A stretch of 64,000 bases of DNA from Pseudomonadota bacterium (GTDB lineage: Bacteria > Pseudomonadota > Alphaproteobacteria > Puniceispirillales > Marisalimonadaceae). Where the stretch lies: contig JAQBXK010000002.1 of the NCBI GenBank assembly GCA_027625145.1, positions 1 to 64,000 on the forward strand, in the 5' to 3' direction. The notes under the pieces are model-generated. The model had not been told where the DNA came from, searched no databases, and saw nothing but the letters and a program-made list of their open reading frames with translations. Below are positions 24,856 through 33,906 of this stretch, in pieces. Positions within the stretch are counted from its first letter, which is position 1. Every line of letters begins with the position of its first letter. The position numbers and the translations under genes are program-made.

Positions 24856-25092
24856 CAAGCCAAACTGCCGTATACAATTAAACTCATTTAAACGATAATA
24901 TCCAGAAGAACAATTTTAATGTTTCTTAATTATAAAAATATTTAAACTTGATTCAGATTATTTTAAAGGGGCAGGAAAAAATATTTACAACTTTAATAAC
25001 AATAAAATTTCAGAATAAATTATTAAGGGAGGCAATTCTCACGTCTTAAAAAGTAAAAGCACTTATATGTCTGAGGATGATGGTTTGTTACC

Positions 25093-25293
25093 TTGACCAA
25101 TACACAAGTGGAAATAGACCATATTTTTAAAAATAAAGAATTTGTAGTAAAAGAAAGAAGCGCTTGGACTGATCAATTTTGGCAAGATATTAAAGAAATG
25201 GTTGGAACAGTTTCAAGAGTCACGTGTGATTGTGAAGTAGAATATTCGCCTAAGCTGAATCTTAATGATTTCAGAAAAGTAGAAAGCAGATAA
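25093..25293 (+). CDS. Hypothetical small protein
   Basis: A 66-residue frame starts at TTG 25093, since no ATG is available after the upstream in-frame stop at 25078. The product is hydrophilic and contains one close cysteine pair (VTCDCEVEY) and a WTDQFWQDIKEMVG helix. It lies 237 bases after dctM at the edge of the G+C-rich segment and just before a palindrome cluster. The family is unknown, and a decayed gene fragment is possible. A strong AAGGGAGG stands at 25025-25032 without a start codon at the right distance. Confidence 0.45.
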   Translation: MTNTQVEIDHIFKNKEFVVKERSAWTDQFWQDIKEMVGTVSRVTCDCEVEYSPKLNLNDFRKVESR

Positions 25294-25316
25294 TTTTAAA
25301 ATATGAATATTTGGTA

Positions 25317-25334
25317 TGTTATTTGCAAATAACA
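25317..25334. repeat. 18-bp perfect palindrome
   Basis: TGTTATTTGCAAATAACA reads the same on both strands. It lies between two convergent genes, 24 bases after a stop codon and 5 bases before a second inverted repeat. It could be an operator-like dimer site or the stem of a short hairpin with no loop-closing T-run. Confidence 0.6.
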
Positions 25335-25338
25335 CGTA

Positions 25339-25407
25339 ATGGGAATGATTATTTGCGGATCTCCACGATTTAAATAACCTAATAGTTAATCAAATCATCA
25401 TTCCCAT
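25339..25407. repeat. 17-bp inverted repeat with 35-base spacer
   Basis: ATGGGAATGATTATTTG at 25339-25355 and CAAATCATCATTCCCAT at 25391-25407 pair along 17 positions with a single G-T mismatch. The spacer contains GGATCTCCACGATTTAAAT. It may form a long RNA hairpin that helps end convergent transcripts, or be a small non-autonomous repeat. No T-run follows. Confidence 0.65.
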
Positions 25408-25461
25408 ATTCATATAATACTACGACAATAATTATCGTATTTTTAGTTAAAATTAATAATA

Positions 25462-26001
25462 TTAAATTATAACTTTTCCTATATATGGCAAATGTCTATT
25501 GTCTTGAGCAAAATCTATTCCGTAACCAACAACAAATTCATCAGGAATATCAAATCCTATCCATTTAGAGTTAATGGGTGTTTCACGTCTAGAATATTTA
25601 TTCAACAAACAACAAACTTCTAAGCTATTTGGTTTACGATTTTTTAGAAGTTTAATAACCTGGTTAAGTGTATGACCAGTATCAATGATGTCTTCAACTA
25701 ATAAAACATCTACATTTTTAATATCAGTATTAAGATCTGTTAAAATTCTTACATTATTTGATGATTGCATAGCATTTCCATAACTAGAAACTGTCATAAA
25801 ATCAATTTCAACTGGTATTTTAAATTCTCGAACTAGATCCGCAATAAATATAAAGGAACCTCTTAATAATCCCACTACTAATAGTTTAGATGTGTTTTTA
25901 TAAAAGTTATTAATTTCTTTTCCTAATTCAGAAATACGAGTTTTAATTTCTTTTTCAGAAATTAATGTGTCAATTTTATACTGGGGTGAGATTGTGTTCA
26001 T
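25462..26001 (-). CDS. hpt: Hypoxanthine (guanine) phosphoribosyltransferase
   Basis: This 179-residue cytoplasmic salvage enzyme joins PRPP to hypoxanthine or guanine. The PRPP-binding motif VDVLLVEDIIDTGHTL carries the two acidic residues and the glycine loop. VVGLLRGSFIFIADLVREF, IDFMTVSSYGN and the C-terminal WIGFDIPDEFVVGYGIDFAQDNRHLPYIG are diagnostic for Hpt. Length is normal. It stands alone, converging on the small frame at 25093 and diverging from the DUF4149 gene. Confidence 0.95.
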   Translation of the reverse strand: MNTISPQYKIDTLISEKEIKTRISELGKEINNFYKNTSKLLVVGLLRGSFIFIADLVREFKIPVEIDFMTVSSYGNAMQSSNNVRILTDLNTDIKNVDVLLVEDIIDTGHTLNQVIKLLKNRKPNSLEVCCLLNKYSRRETPINSKWIGFDIPDEFVVGYGIDFAQDNRHLPYIGKVII

Positions 26002-26123
26002 GTGATATTATCTTATGTATTATTTAAAAAATGTGAATCTACATACTTTATAATCACTATTTATAGTAAAATACATAATATTTATTTATATATAGTATAT
26101 TCAAAGCCTAAAAGGAGAAGAAA

Positions 26124-26510
26124 TTGTTAATTTTGATTACCTCAGGAATTTTAAGCTTTATGATATTTTTTCCTACGGTTGTAGCTACCTCAGTTTTTAA
26201 GGTATTAGATGAAGTTCAATCATCAAAGTTTTTAAGAATATTTTTTCCTAAATATTATTTTTTTGGATCAACTCTGAGTGGCTTGGGGATAGGTGCTTCA
26301 ATTATAGATAACAATGTATTAGCTCTATCCGTTTTTATTTTCTTGATAACAACTTTTCTGTTTTCAAGACAAATTTTAACTCCAATTATAAATAAAGTTA
26401 AAGATGAACAAAACGAAGAGAAGTTTAAAAAACTTCATAGATTTTCAGTTATCATAAATTTTATTCAAATGATTTTTTGTATTGGCCTTTTAGTAAATTT
26501 ATTAAGATAA
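26124..26510 (+). CDS. DUF4149 (TMEM205-like) membrane protein
   Basis: This 128-residue protein has four hydrophobic helices. The MIFFPTVVATSVFKVLDEVQSSKFLRIFFPKYYFFGSTLSGLG segment, the ILTPIINKVKDEQNEEKFKKLHRFSVIINFIQM segment with its conserved LHR-S-N pattern, and overall size match DUF4149 proteins, integral membrane proteins of unknown function. The start is TTG 26124 behind AAAAGGAGAAG. It precedes pobA by 18 bases on the same strand, so it is probably co-transcribed with the 4-hydroxybenzoate genes, although a functional link is not established. Confidence 0.82.
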   Translation: MLILITSGILSFMIFFPTVVATSVFKVLDEVQSSKFLRIFFPKYYFFGSTLSGLGIGASIIDNNVLALSVFIFLITTFLFSRQILTPIINKVKDEQNEEKFKKLHRFSVIINFIQMIFCIGLLVNLLR

Positions 26511-26528
26511 AAATTATAGGAAATTTAG

Positions 26529-27698
26529 ATGAACACTAGAGTTGTTATAATAGGAGGAGGACCTTCAGGACTTTTACTATCTAAATTACTTTTATCAGAA
26601 GGTATAGATAATATAGTACTTGAAAAACAATCAAAGCAACATGTGATTGGTAGAGTAAGGGCGGGAGTTTTAGAAAATGGTACTATTGAAATGCTTAGAT
26701 TAGCAGGTGTTTCAGAAAGATTGGATAAAGAAGGGTTTATGCATGATGGTGTTTTTTTATCATTTAAAAACCATGGATTTAGAATTGATCTTAAAAAACT
26801 AACCAATAAAAATGTTACTGTCTATGGTCAAACTGAGGTAACAAAAGATTTGTATGATGCAATAGAAAAATCTAATGGTATTATTTTTAATAATGCAAAA
26901 GAAGTTATCCCCCACGAAATTAATAGTAAAAATCCATTTGTGACATTTAAATACAATGGATTAGAAAAAAAAATAAGCTGTAATTTTGTTGTAGGTTGTG
27001 ATGGTTACCATGGAATTAGTAGAAAGATAATACCTAAAGAAGTAATAACTACTTATGAAAGAGTTTATCCATTTGGTTGGCTAGGTATTTTATCAGAAAC
27101 ACCTCCTGTTAGCGAAGAATTAATATATGCTAATCATGGTAATGGTTTTGCTTTAGCATCAATGCGTAATAAAAATTTAAGTAGGTATTACATTCAAACC
27201 AATTTAAAAGATGATATTGAAAACTGGACCGATAAAAAATTTTGGGAGGAGCTTAAAAAAAGATTACCATCTGATGCTGCTGATAGAATTATTACAGGCC
27301 CGTCAATTGAAAAGTCTATTGCTCCACTTAGGTCCTTTGTATGTGAACCAATGAATTGGAAAAACTTGTATCTTGTTGGAGACGCAGCTCATATTGTGCC
27401 TCCTACTGGTGCAAAAGGATTAAATTTAGCTGTTTCAGATGTTTTTTACTTATATAATGCAATGAAAGAATTTTACTTATCAGGAAATAAAGGCAGTTTG
27501 AATACATATTCTCAAAAGGCGCTATCAAGAGTTTGGAAGGCGACTAGGTTTAGTTGGTGGATGACGACTACATTTCATAAATTTCCTGAGCAATCATCTT
27601 TTGATCAACATATTCAAGATTCAGAACTTGAATATTTAGAAAATTCTATTGCATCACAAACCGTTTTAGCAGAAAATTATGTAGGTCTCCCTTTTTAG
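26529..27698 (+). CDS. pobA: 4-hydroxybenzoate 3-monooxygenase
   Basis: This 389-residue FAD enzyme hydroxylates 4-hydroxybenzoate to protocatechuate using NAD(P)H and O2. It has the FAD site VVIIGGGPSGLLLSKLLLSE, RVRAGVLENGTIEML, the FVVGCDGYHGISR segment, and LYLVGDAAHIVPPTGAKGLNLAVSDV, all conserved in PobA; length equals the known enzyme (about 390). The next two genes encode protocatechuate 3,4-dioxygenase, which uses its product. It is preceded by a DUF4149 gene. No PobR-type regulator is present beside it. Confidence 0.95.
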   Translation: MNTRVVIIGGGPSGLLLSKLLLSEGIDNIVLEKQSKQHVIGRVRAGVLENGTIEMLRLAGVSERLDKEGFMHDGVFLSFKNHGFRIDLKKLTNKNVTVYGQTEVTKDLYDAIEKSNGIIFNNAKEVIPHEINSKNPFVTFKYNGLEKKISCNFVVGCDGYHGISRKIIPKEVITTYERVYPFGWLGILSETPPVSEELIYANHGNGFALASMRNKNLSRYYIQTNLKDDIENWTDKKFWEELKKRLPSDAADRIITGPSIEKSIAPLRSFVCEPMNWKNLYLVGDAAHIVPPTGAKGLNLAVSDVFYLYNAMKEFYLSGNKGSLNTYSQKALSRVWKATRFSWWMTTTFHKFPEQSSFDQHIQDSELEYLENSIASQTVLAENYVGLPF

Positions 27699-27726
27699 AT
27701 AACCTTTTTCAAGGAAACTTAAGTAT

Positions 27727-28446
27727 ATGAAATCTTTAATCAGAAGAAACTTTGATAAGCAACCAATAGCTAATTATCCTGATTATAAATCAAGTTCGCT
27801 TAGGGCTCCTAAAAATAAAAAAATATATATACCTTCATCTATTTCAGAAATCTCTGGTCCTAAATTTAATAAAAATATAATAGGAAAGCTAGATAATGAT
27901 TTAACTTTAAATTATTCTCATAATAATAAAGTTCCAATTGGACAGAAAATAATTGTCCACGGAAAGATTGTTGATCAATATTATAAACCTATAGAAGGTG
28001 CTCTAATAGAAATATGGCAGGCGAATGCTTCGGGAAAATATCTGCATCCTAATGATCAAAATGATGTGCCTATAGACCCTAATTTTTGTGGATCTGGAAG
28101 ATATATAACGTCATCCAATGGCTACTATGAATTTAGAACAATTCAACCAGGAGCTTATCCTTATCCTAATAGAGGAATTGAATGGCGACCAATGCATATT
28201 CATTTTTCAATTTTTGGAAAAAGCTTTGGCCAAAGACTTATAACTCAAATGTATTTTCAAGGAGATCCATTAATAAAATTATGTCCTATGATAAATTCTA
28301 TTCCAAATAAAAAAGCAAAAAAAAGTTTAATAGGATCTTTAGATTTATCTCTATCAGAAACAGATAAGTTATTAGCTTATAAGTTTGATATAATTCTTAG
28401 AGGTTATAACCAAACTTTTTTTGAGAATAGAAAAGAAGGTTTGTAA
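27727..28446 (+). CDS. pcaH: Protocatechuate 3,4-dioxygenase, beta subunit
   Basis: This 239-residue subunit carries the non-haem Fe(III) site of intradiol ring cleavage and matches the known PcaH length. IVDQYYKPIEGALIEIWQANASGKYLHPND shows the family fold. Tyr residues in AYPYPNRGIEWRPMHIHFS together with the two His of MHIHFS supply iron ligands. The enzyme converts protocatechuate and O2 to 3-carboxy-cis,cis-muconate. The pcaG start lies one base after its stop. The ATG at 27727 has AAGGAAAC upstream. Confidence 0.95.
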   Translation: MKSLIRRNFDKQPIANYPDYKSSSLRAPKNKKIYIPSSISEISGPKFNKNIIGKLDNDLTLNYSHNNKVPIGQKIIVHGKIVDQYYKPIEGALIEIWQANASGKYLHPNDQNDVPIDPNFCGSGRYITSSNGYYEFRTIQPGAYPYPNRGIEWRPMHIHFSIFGKSFGQRLITQMYFQGDPLIKLCPMINSIPNKKAKKSLIGSLDLSLSETDKLLAYKFDIILRGYNQTFFENRKEGL

Positions 28447-28447
28447 C

Positions 28448-29026
28448 ATGAAACATTCTGATAATTTTTTTGATGAAACTCCATTTCAGACAGCGGGTCC
28501 TTTTCTACATATTGGTTGTAGTCCAAATTTAATAGGAATTAATAATATTTTTAAAAATGACCTTGGAGTTTTCCCATTTGAAAAAGAAAAACATTCTAAT
28601 ATTATATCAATATCAGGATCAGTTTTTGATGGTAATAGTGAAGCATTAAATGATGTTATGATAGAAACTTGGCAATGTAACGATAAAGGTGAGTATCTAG
28701 ACGGTCAAGGTTTTGCTAGATTTGTACCTAATGAGGAAACTAAAAAATTTACATTAAAAACTATTAAACCTGGAGCAGTTATAGGGTTAGATGGAAAATT
28801 TCAAAGTCCTCATATATTAATGTCTATATCTTCTCGTGGCATTAATATGAATTTAAATACAAGAATTTACTTTGAAGATGATGATTTAAGTAATGACACT
28901 ACTTTATCAATCATTAATCAAAAAGATAAAATTAATACTTTAATTGCAAAAAAAATAGATAAATTTAATTATATTTTTGATGTTTATCTTCAGGGAAATA
29001 AAGAGACCGTTTTTTTAGACATATAA
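28448..29026 (+). CDS. pcaG: Protocatechuate 3,4-dioxygenase, alpha subunit
   Basis: This 192-residue non-catalytic partner of PcaH shows ETPFQTAGPFLHIGCSPN, the SISGSVFDGNSEALNDVMIETWQCNDKGEYLDG core and TIKPGAVIGLDGKFQSPHILMSISSRGINMNLNTRIYF, which match alpha subunits and contribute to the substrate pocket. I start it at ATG 28448, immediately after the pcaH stop; an upstream reading inside pcaH would add nine residues. No pcaB, pcaC or pcaD follows, but a PcaB-like protein is encoded at 44212-45558. Confidence 0.93.
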   Translation: MKHSDNFFDETPFQTAGPFLHIGCSPNLIGINNIFKNDLGVFPFEKEKHSNIISISGSVFDGNSEALNDVMIETWQCNDKGEYLDGQGFARFVPNEETKKFTLKTIKPGAVIGLDGKFQSPHILMSISSRGINMNLNTRIYFEDDDLSNDTTLSIINQKDKINTLIAKKIDKFNYIFDVYLQGNKETVFLDI

Positions 29027-29054
29027 TTTTTAATATTAAAAAAAGGAAAAAAAG

Positions 29055-29231
29055 ATGGGCAGATCTAATTTTATGATACGTCATTATAAAAATTATAAAG
29101 AACAATTAGAAACTGATAATAAAGATAATCAGATGTTTAAGTCAACAAAATTATGGGCTTATTGTTTGTTCTATGGCTATTTATTATTTTGGGGATATAT
29201 CTTTTGGATGGAGCCTTTGACAGTTTCATAA
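29055..29231 (+). CDS. Small single-pass membrane protein
   Basis: A 58-residue frame (ATG 29055, TAA 29229-29231) follows pcaG by 28 bases, with a clear AAAAAGGAAAA ribosome-binding site. The first 30 residues are basic and hydrophilic (MGRSNFMIRHYKNYKEQLET at the start), and residues about 33-52 form one aromatic-rich membrane helix ending in GYIFWMEPLTVS. The family is unknown. The good ribosome-binding site and tight spacing to pcaHG argue that it is translated. Confidence 0.6.
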   Translation: MGRSNFMIRHYKNYKEQLETDNKDNQMFKSTKLWAYCLFYGYLLFWGYIFWMEPLTVS

Positions 29232-29267
29232 TAAACATTTAATCTTTTTTAATGGATAATATTAAAT

Positions 29268-29744
29268 ATGTTAGATAATAAAACTTCAGTTATATGGGAG
29301 CCGGGTGAGCTTATTTACGAAGCTGGAAGTTTGTCTAAAGAGGCTTATTTAATTATGGAGGGATATGTTAATATTGAAACTAAAGATGGCTTAAAGCTTA
29401 ACAGGTTAGGTATGGGAGAGGTATTTGGAGAAACATCAATATTACTTGATATGCCTAGAACTGTCACTGCTAAAGCTTGTTCTCAAAAAGTAGTAGCAAA
29501 AAAAATACCTAAATCGTATTTTACAAAAATGAAAAGTTCAGATTTAATTATGAATGCTATTATTAGAAAAACACAAATACGTCTAATGGACTCAAATCAA
29601 CAAAGTAATAATTTAGCTAATCAAATGTCTCAATTACTAGATCAGATTAATTCTAAAACGCCGCCTAAAACAAATGAATTAGCAAAAAGAATTAAAAAAA
29701 TTAGAGATAATATTAATGAAATTCAATTGTCTTCTCAAAATTAA
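29268..29744 (+). CDS. Cyclic nucleotide-binding domain protein without a DNA-binding domain
   Basis: Residues about 5-105 form one cNMP-binding beta-barrel: VIWEPGELIYEAGSLSKEAYLIMEGYVNIETKDGLKLNRLGMGEVFGETSILLDMPRTVTAKACSQ, in which GEVFGETSILLDMPRTVTA is the phosphate-binding cassette with its Glu and Arg. The remaining 50 residues are helical and charged and may form a coiled coil; there is no helix-turn-helix, so this is not a Crp-type regulator. It follows the pca genes on the same strand. Partner and ligand are unknown. Confidence 0.85.
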   Translation: MLDNKTSVIWEPGELIYEAGSLSKEAYLIMEGYVNIETKDGLKLNRLGMGEVFGETSILLDMPRTVTAKACSQKVVAKKIPKSYFTKMKSSDLIMNAIIRKTQIRLMDSNQQSNNLANQMSQLLDQINSKTPPKTNELAKRIKKIRDNINEIQLSSQN

Positions 29745-29748
29745 TATC

Positions 29749-31365
29749 TTAACTTAAATTAAATCCTAAATAATCATTATTTTTTACATCATTGCAAATG
29801 TCATTATATTTAGGCAGACCTCCTGCATAAGGCATAAAAACTTGAGGTTTACCCGGTATATTGGCACCTAAATACCATGAGTGTTTAACCTTAGGTAACA
29901 AAGTTTTATTTGCAACTTTATTAACTTCCTGTCCCCATTCTTCAGATACTTTATTATTTGTTTCTATTAGAGAATAACCTTTCTTATTCATATGAGAAAT
30001 GCAATCTCTAATCCATTCTACGTGTTGTTCTATTGCCATAGGCATATTTGTAAGAACAGAGGGGCTTCCAGGTCCTGTTATGGTAAATAAATTTGGAAAT
30101 CCTGCAATCTGAAGGCCCAGATATGTCTTTGGACCTTCTTTCCAATAATCACTTAGTTTTAGATTATTTTTTCCAGTAATATTCAAATTTAACAATGGTC
30201 CTGTCATTGCATCATAACCTGTTGCAAAAACTATTATGTCTAAATCAAAATGATCTTGATTAGTTTGAATACCTTTTGCATCTATATGTTCTATAGGAGT
30301 AGCACGTAAATCAACTAGATTGATATTGTCTCTATTAAATGCTTCAAAATAATAACTATCAATTGGGGGTCGTTTGCCAGCATATGGATGATCAATATCT
30401 GACAAAATATCTGCAAATTTTTTATTCAAAACAGTTTTGCGAATTTTTTGTTTTATAAATTCTGCAGCAGTGTTATTTGCATCTAAATTTGTTACAAGAT
30501 CTTGAAATGTAGCACGAAATTGTAATCCACCTTTTTCCCAAGCTTTTTCATAAATCTCATTTCTCTCATCTTCATTAACGTCAGATACTAATCTTTCTGA
30601 TATATCAAAAGGATGACCATTAGGTGTTCTTTTTAAAAATTCTCTATAATTTTTAAAATCAGCTTTTACATGTTCTTTAAAATCATCTTTTAAAGGTTGG
30701 TTTCTTGCTGGGACACTATAATTCGCAGTTCTTTGAAATACAGTTAAATGTTTTGCATTAGCGGCAATTACAGGAACAGCTTGTATGCCAGTAGAGCCAG
30801 TTCCAATTTGTCCAACTTTTTTATTAGTGAAAGAAACATCATCTTTAGGCCAGTTTCCTGTATGATAATATGTACCTTCAAAGGTATCTAATCCTTTGAT
30901 ATTAGGAATATTAGCGTTTGACAAACATCCGACTGCTGAAATTAAGTACTTAGCTTTAAATTTATTTCCATTTTCAGTTATTAGACTCCAATTATTTTCA
31001 TTTTCATTAAAAGTAGAGCTAGTAACTTTATTGTTAAACAGAATATCTTTTTTAAGGTCAAATTTTTTGGCTACAAAATTAATATATTCTCTAATTTCAG
31101 CATGACCAGGGTATCGTTCTGTCCATGACCATTCTTTTAATAACTCATCAGAAAAATAATATGAGTAAGCATGACTCTCTGTATCACAACGTGCTCCTGG
31201 ATACCTATTCCAATACCAAGTGCCACCAACATCATCGCCAGTTTCAATTACTAAACAATTAAGGCCAAGTTGATCTCTGAGGCATATTAATTGATATAGC
31301 CCAGCGAATCCTGCTCCTATTATAATAGCGTCATATGTATTATTATTTGAAATATCATTAATCAT
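29749..31365 (-). CDS. Baeyer-Villiger-type flavin monooxygenase
   Basis: This 538-residue FAD/NADPH enzyme has two Rossmann motifs, IIGAGFAGLYQL near the N terminus and QIGTGSTGIQAV near 175. Between them lies the Baeyer-Villiger fingerprint F-x-G-x3-H-x3-W-P, seen as FEGTYYHTGNWP. GGTWYWNRYPGARCDTESHAYSY is also typical of cyclohexanone/phenylacetone monooxygenases. It would insert oxygen next to a ketone to form an ester or lactone. The C terminus (VFMPYAGGLPKYNDICNDV) is complete. It converges on the cNMP gene with a four-base gap. The ketone substrate is unknown. Confidence 0.93.
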   Translation of the reverse strand: MINDISNNNTYDAIIIGAGFAGLYQLICLRDQLGLNCLVIETGDDVGGTWYWNRYPGARCDTESHAYSYYFSDELLKEWSWTERYPGHAEIREYINFVAKKFDLKKDILFNNKVTSSTFNENENNWSLITENGNKFKAKYLISAVGCLSNANIPNIKGLDTFEGTYYHTGNWPKDDVSFTNKKVGQIGTGSTGIQAVPVIAANAKHLTVFQRTANYSVPARNQPLKDDFKEHVKADFKNYREFLKRTPNGHPFDISERLVSDVNEDERNEIYEKAWEKGGLQFRATFQDLVTNLDANNTAAEFIKQKIRKTVLNKKFADILSDIDHPYAGKRPPIDSYYFEAFNRDNINLVDLRATPIEHIDAKGIQTNQDHFDLDIIVFATGYDAMTGPLLNLNITGKNNLKLSDYWKEGPKTYLGLQIAGFPNLFTITGPGSPSVLTNMPMAIEQHVEWIRDCISHMNKKGYSLIETNNKVSEEWGQEVNKVANKTLLPKVKHSWYLGANIPGKPQVFMPYAGGLPKYNDICNDVKNNDYLGFNLS

Positions 31366-31501
31366 ATTATTTGCCTCAATTAATTATTTAATATGTTAAA
31401 TGAAAACAATATAAATCGTCAAGATACTTATAAAAAAATATATATAAATATTTATATCTATATTAATAATATTTGTATTTTAAGTTTAAAAGGATTTTAT
31501 A

Positions 31502-32515
31502 ATGGACCCAGTTACTCAAGGAGCATTTGGAGCAATTTTTGCTCAAACTGTTTCTAAAAGAAAAAAGTATCTAGCTGGTGCTTTATTAGGTTGTTTAGCA
31601 GGACTGTCAGCTGATTTAGATATCCTAATAAGATCTAGTTCAGATCCTTTGTTACGTCTTGAGTTTCATAGACAATTTACTCATTCTTTAATATTTATTC
31701 CATTTGGAGCATTAATAGTAGCTCTTTGTACACGATTTATATTTAAAAAATATTTAGATTGGAAAGACACTTTAATTATGTGTTTTTTTGGTTATGCAAC
31801 TCATGGGTTATTGGATTCATGTACTAGTTATGGAACACAGTTATTTTGGCCTTTTTCTAATCAAAGAATTGCCTGGAATAATGTCTCTATTATTGATCCA
31901 TTATTAACTATTCCAATTATTGTTTTTATTATTTTAACAATCTTGAAAAGAAAAAAATGGATTGCCCTTATTGGTGTAAGTTATATTTTTTTATACTTGG
32001 GTTTCGGTTTGTTTCAAAATTATAGAGCTGAAGAAGCTGGTAGATTTTTAGCTAAAGAACGAGGGCATGATAGTGATAATTTAACGGTTAAGCCAAGTTT
32101 TGGAAATTTAATCTTATGGAAAGTTATATACGAAAACAATGATTTTTATTATGTAGATGCAGTTAGATTATTATCTGATAAAGAATACTGTATCGGCACA
32201 AAAATAAAAAAACTTAATGTTTTATCTGACTTTCCTAACCTTAATAAAAACAGTCAACAATATACAGATATAAATAGATTTAATTGGTTTTCTCAAGGTT
32301 ATCTTGGAGTAGGGAGCAATAAAAATATTATTACTGATGTTAGATATTCTGCAGTACCAAATGAAGTTAATGGATTATGGGGAATAGAAATAGATTTATT
32401 AAAAAATAATAGTGAACATGTTGATTGGGTTGTGAACAGAAGAAATTTTGGTGCACAATGGGATAAGTTTACAGGTTTACTTTTAGGTGAAAACTGTAGA
32501 AAAATAATTAATTAA
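31502..32515 (+). CDS. YdjM/DUF457 family membrane-bound metal-dependent hydrolase
   Basis: This 337-residue protein begins MDPVTQGAFGAIFAQTVSK, as DUF457/YdjM proteins do, and has the conserved SADLDILIRSSSDPLLRLEFHRQFTHSLIF metal-binding segment and CFFGYATHGLLDSCTSYGTQLFWPF. Four membrane helices occupy the first half; the C-terminal 180 residues are soluble and probably extracytoplasmic. Family members are predicted hydrolases of unknown substrate. The stop overlaps that of the convergent MmgE/PrpD gene by eight bases (TTAATTAA). Confidence 0.88.
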   Translation: MDPVTQGAFGAIFAQTVSKRKKYLAGALLGCLAGLSADLDILIRSSSDPLLRLEFHRQFTHSLIFIPFGALIVALCTRFIFKKYLDWKDTLIMCFFGYATHGLLDSCTSYGTQLFWPFSNQRIAWNNVSIIDPLLTIPIIVFIILTILKRKKWIALIGVSYIFLYLGFGLFQNYRAEEAGRFLAKERGHDSDNLTVKPSFGNLILWKVIYENNDFYYVDAVRLLSDKEYCIGTKIKKLNVLSDFPNLNKNSQQYTDINRFNWFSQGYLGVGSNKNIITDVRYSAVPNEVNGLWGIEIDLLKNNSEHVDWVVNRRNFGAQWDKFTGLLLGENCRKIIN

Positions 32516-33890
32516 ATTTAATTTTATCTATCAACTTCAAGTTATCAAAATCAAAGATGTTATTAATAAAGTGCTTTAGTTCATTTATTTCATTTAACTG
32601 AATATTTCCAAACTTTAGATTAGCTTCAAATTTACGTTCAACTTCATCTTTAAATAAGGGCGCTTTTCTACCACCTCGTAAACAATTTTGAGATGCTGAA
32701 TATTGTTTTCCATCTTTGGTAAAAATTTTAATATCGCCTGTATAGTTTTTTGGATATTCATCATTAGGGTTTATTTCATATGATATTTTTGAAGCTAAGT
32801 GCTTAACTTTTTGATCATTTAGTCGTTCGTTTGTAAATTGCTTAAGTCCTGCTTGGCCATCAATTAAACCTACAGATATGCAATATGGAACAGAAAACTT
32901 TGCCCCATAAGGAGAAGAAGGATTTTGTTTTTCTGAAAGTGGTTCCCATAATCTATGGACTGTCCCTTCTCCAACTTGAGCCACTATTCTATCTATTTGA
33001 CCAAGGTCACTAATTTCTTTTTTTAGTTTTATTGCGCAATCAATAAAGGGTTGTGCCATAGTTCCACATGCATAAGGTTTAATTGCTAGATTTTCACACT
33101 CCCATCTAGTGCCTAGTTCATTTATAACGAATGAAAAATCAGGTTTTATATTAGTTTTAGCAAAAGTATTAAAAACGCCATGAGTTCCTTCGAAAACAGT
33201 TCTTGGTCCAATAAATCCCGACTTTCCAATATTTGCAGATTGCCAGCCGCAACCAGCTGCCCATCCTGGATGAAGGCGCTTTGTTGAAGTCCCTTCAGCT
33301 AAATATTCTATAATACCAGAAGCCATACTTCCAACGATTCCAAGAGCAGAAGTTATTTGTTCTTTCTTGGATCCTAAACTAGTTGAAATACCTATAGATG
33401 CTCCAAATGCTCCAAATATTGCAGTTGGATGAAAGCCTTGTCTATGAACTGCCGTTGGAGCAACAAGAGCAAGTCTACAAATAAGTTCAGAGCCTATTGC
33501 CAAGCCTTTAAGAAATTCTTTTCCGGATAGATTTTTTGCTTCAGTAACTGCAAGCATTGCTGGAACCATTACTGCTCCTACATGAACAGGAGTGCCTTCA
33601 AATGTATCATCAAAATCTTCTCCATGAACAGCTGTCCCATTTATAATTGCAGCGTTAAATGCATTAACTTTTCGATTATGACCAATTAAGCTACAATTCC
33701 CGCTTTCATTTAATGCATCTAATAAGCTTTTTATATAATCTTCATTTCTTGCTGAGACCATTAATCCAATTGAGTCCATACAAATTATATTAAGTTTTTC
33801 AATTACGTCATTGGGAATATCTTCGTATTTTAACGAATGTGCCCAATTAGAAAAAACTTCAGCAATACTTACTTTCTCATTATTTATCAT
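32508..33890 (-). CDS. MmgE/PrpD family protein, copy 1
   Basis: This 460-residue protein of the 2-methylcitrate dehydratase/cis-aconitate decarboxylase superfamily has the family motif GTAVHGEDFDDTFEGTPVHVG and the helical-domain pattern RQGFHPTAIFGAFGASIG, then TKRLHPGWAAGCGWQSA and KPYACGTMAQPFIDCAIKL. PrpD removes water from 2-methylcitrate; relatives decarboxylate cis-aconitate to itaconate or act on other acids. It lies 16 bases after tctA in the same direction, so its substrate is probably the acid imported by that transporter. Confidence 0.88.
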   Translation of the reverse strand: MINNEKVSIAEVFSNWAHSLKYEDIPNDVIEKLNIICMDSIGLMVSARNEDYIKSLLDALNESGNCSLIGHNRKVNAFNAAIINGTAVHGEDFDDTFEGTPVHVGAVMVPAMLAVTEAKNLSGKEFLKGLAIGSELICRLALVAPTAVHRQGFHPTAIFGAFGASIGISTSLGSKKEQITSALGIVGSMASGIIEYLAEGTSTKRLHPGWAAGCGWQSANIGKSGFIGPRTVFEGTHGVFNTFAKTNIKPDFSFVINELGTRWECENLAIKPYACGTMAQPFIDCAIKLKKEISDLGQIDRIVAQVGEGTVHRLWEPLSEKQNPSSPYGAKFSVPYCISVGLIDGQAGLKQFTNERLNDQKVKHLASKISYEINPNDEYPKNYTGDIKIFTKDGKQYSASQNCLRGGRKAPLFKDEVERKFEANLKFGNIQLNEINELKHFINNIFDFDNLKLIDKIKFN

Positions 33891-33906
33891 TTTAACTCTA
33901 TATAGT

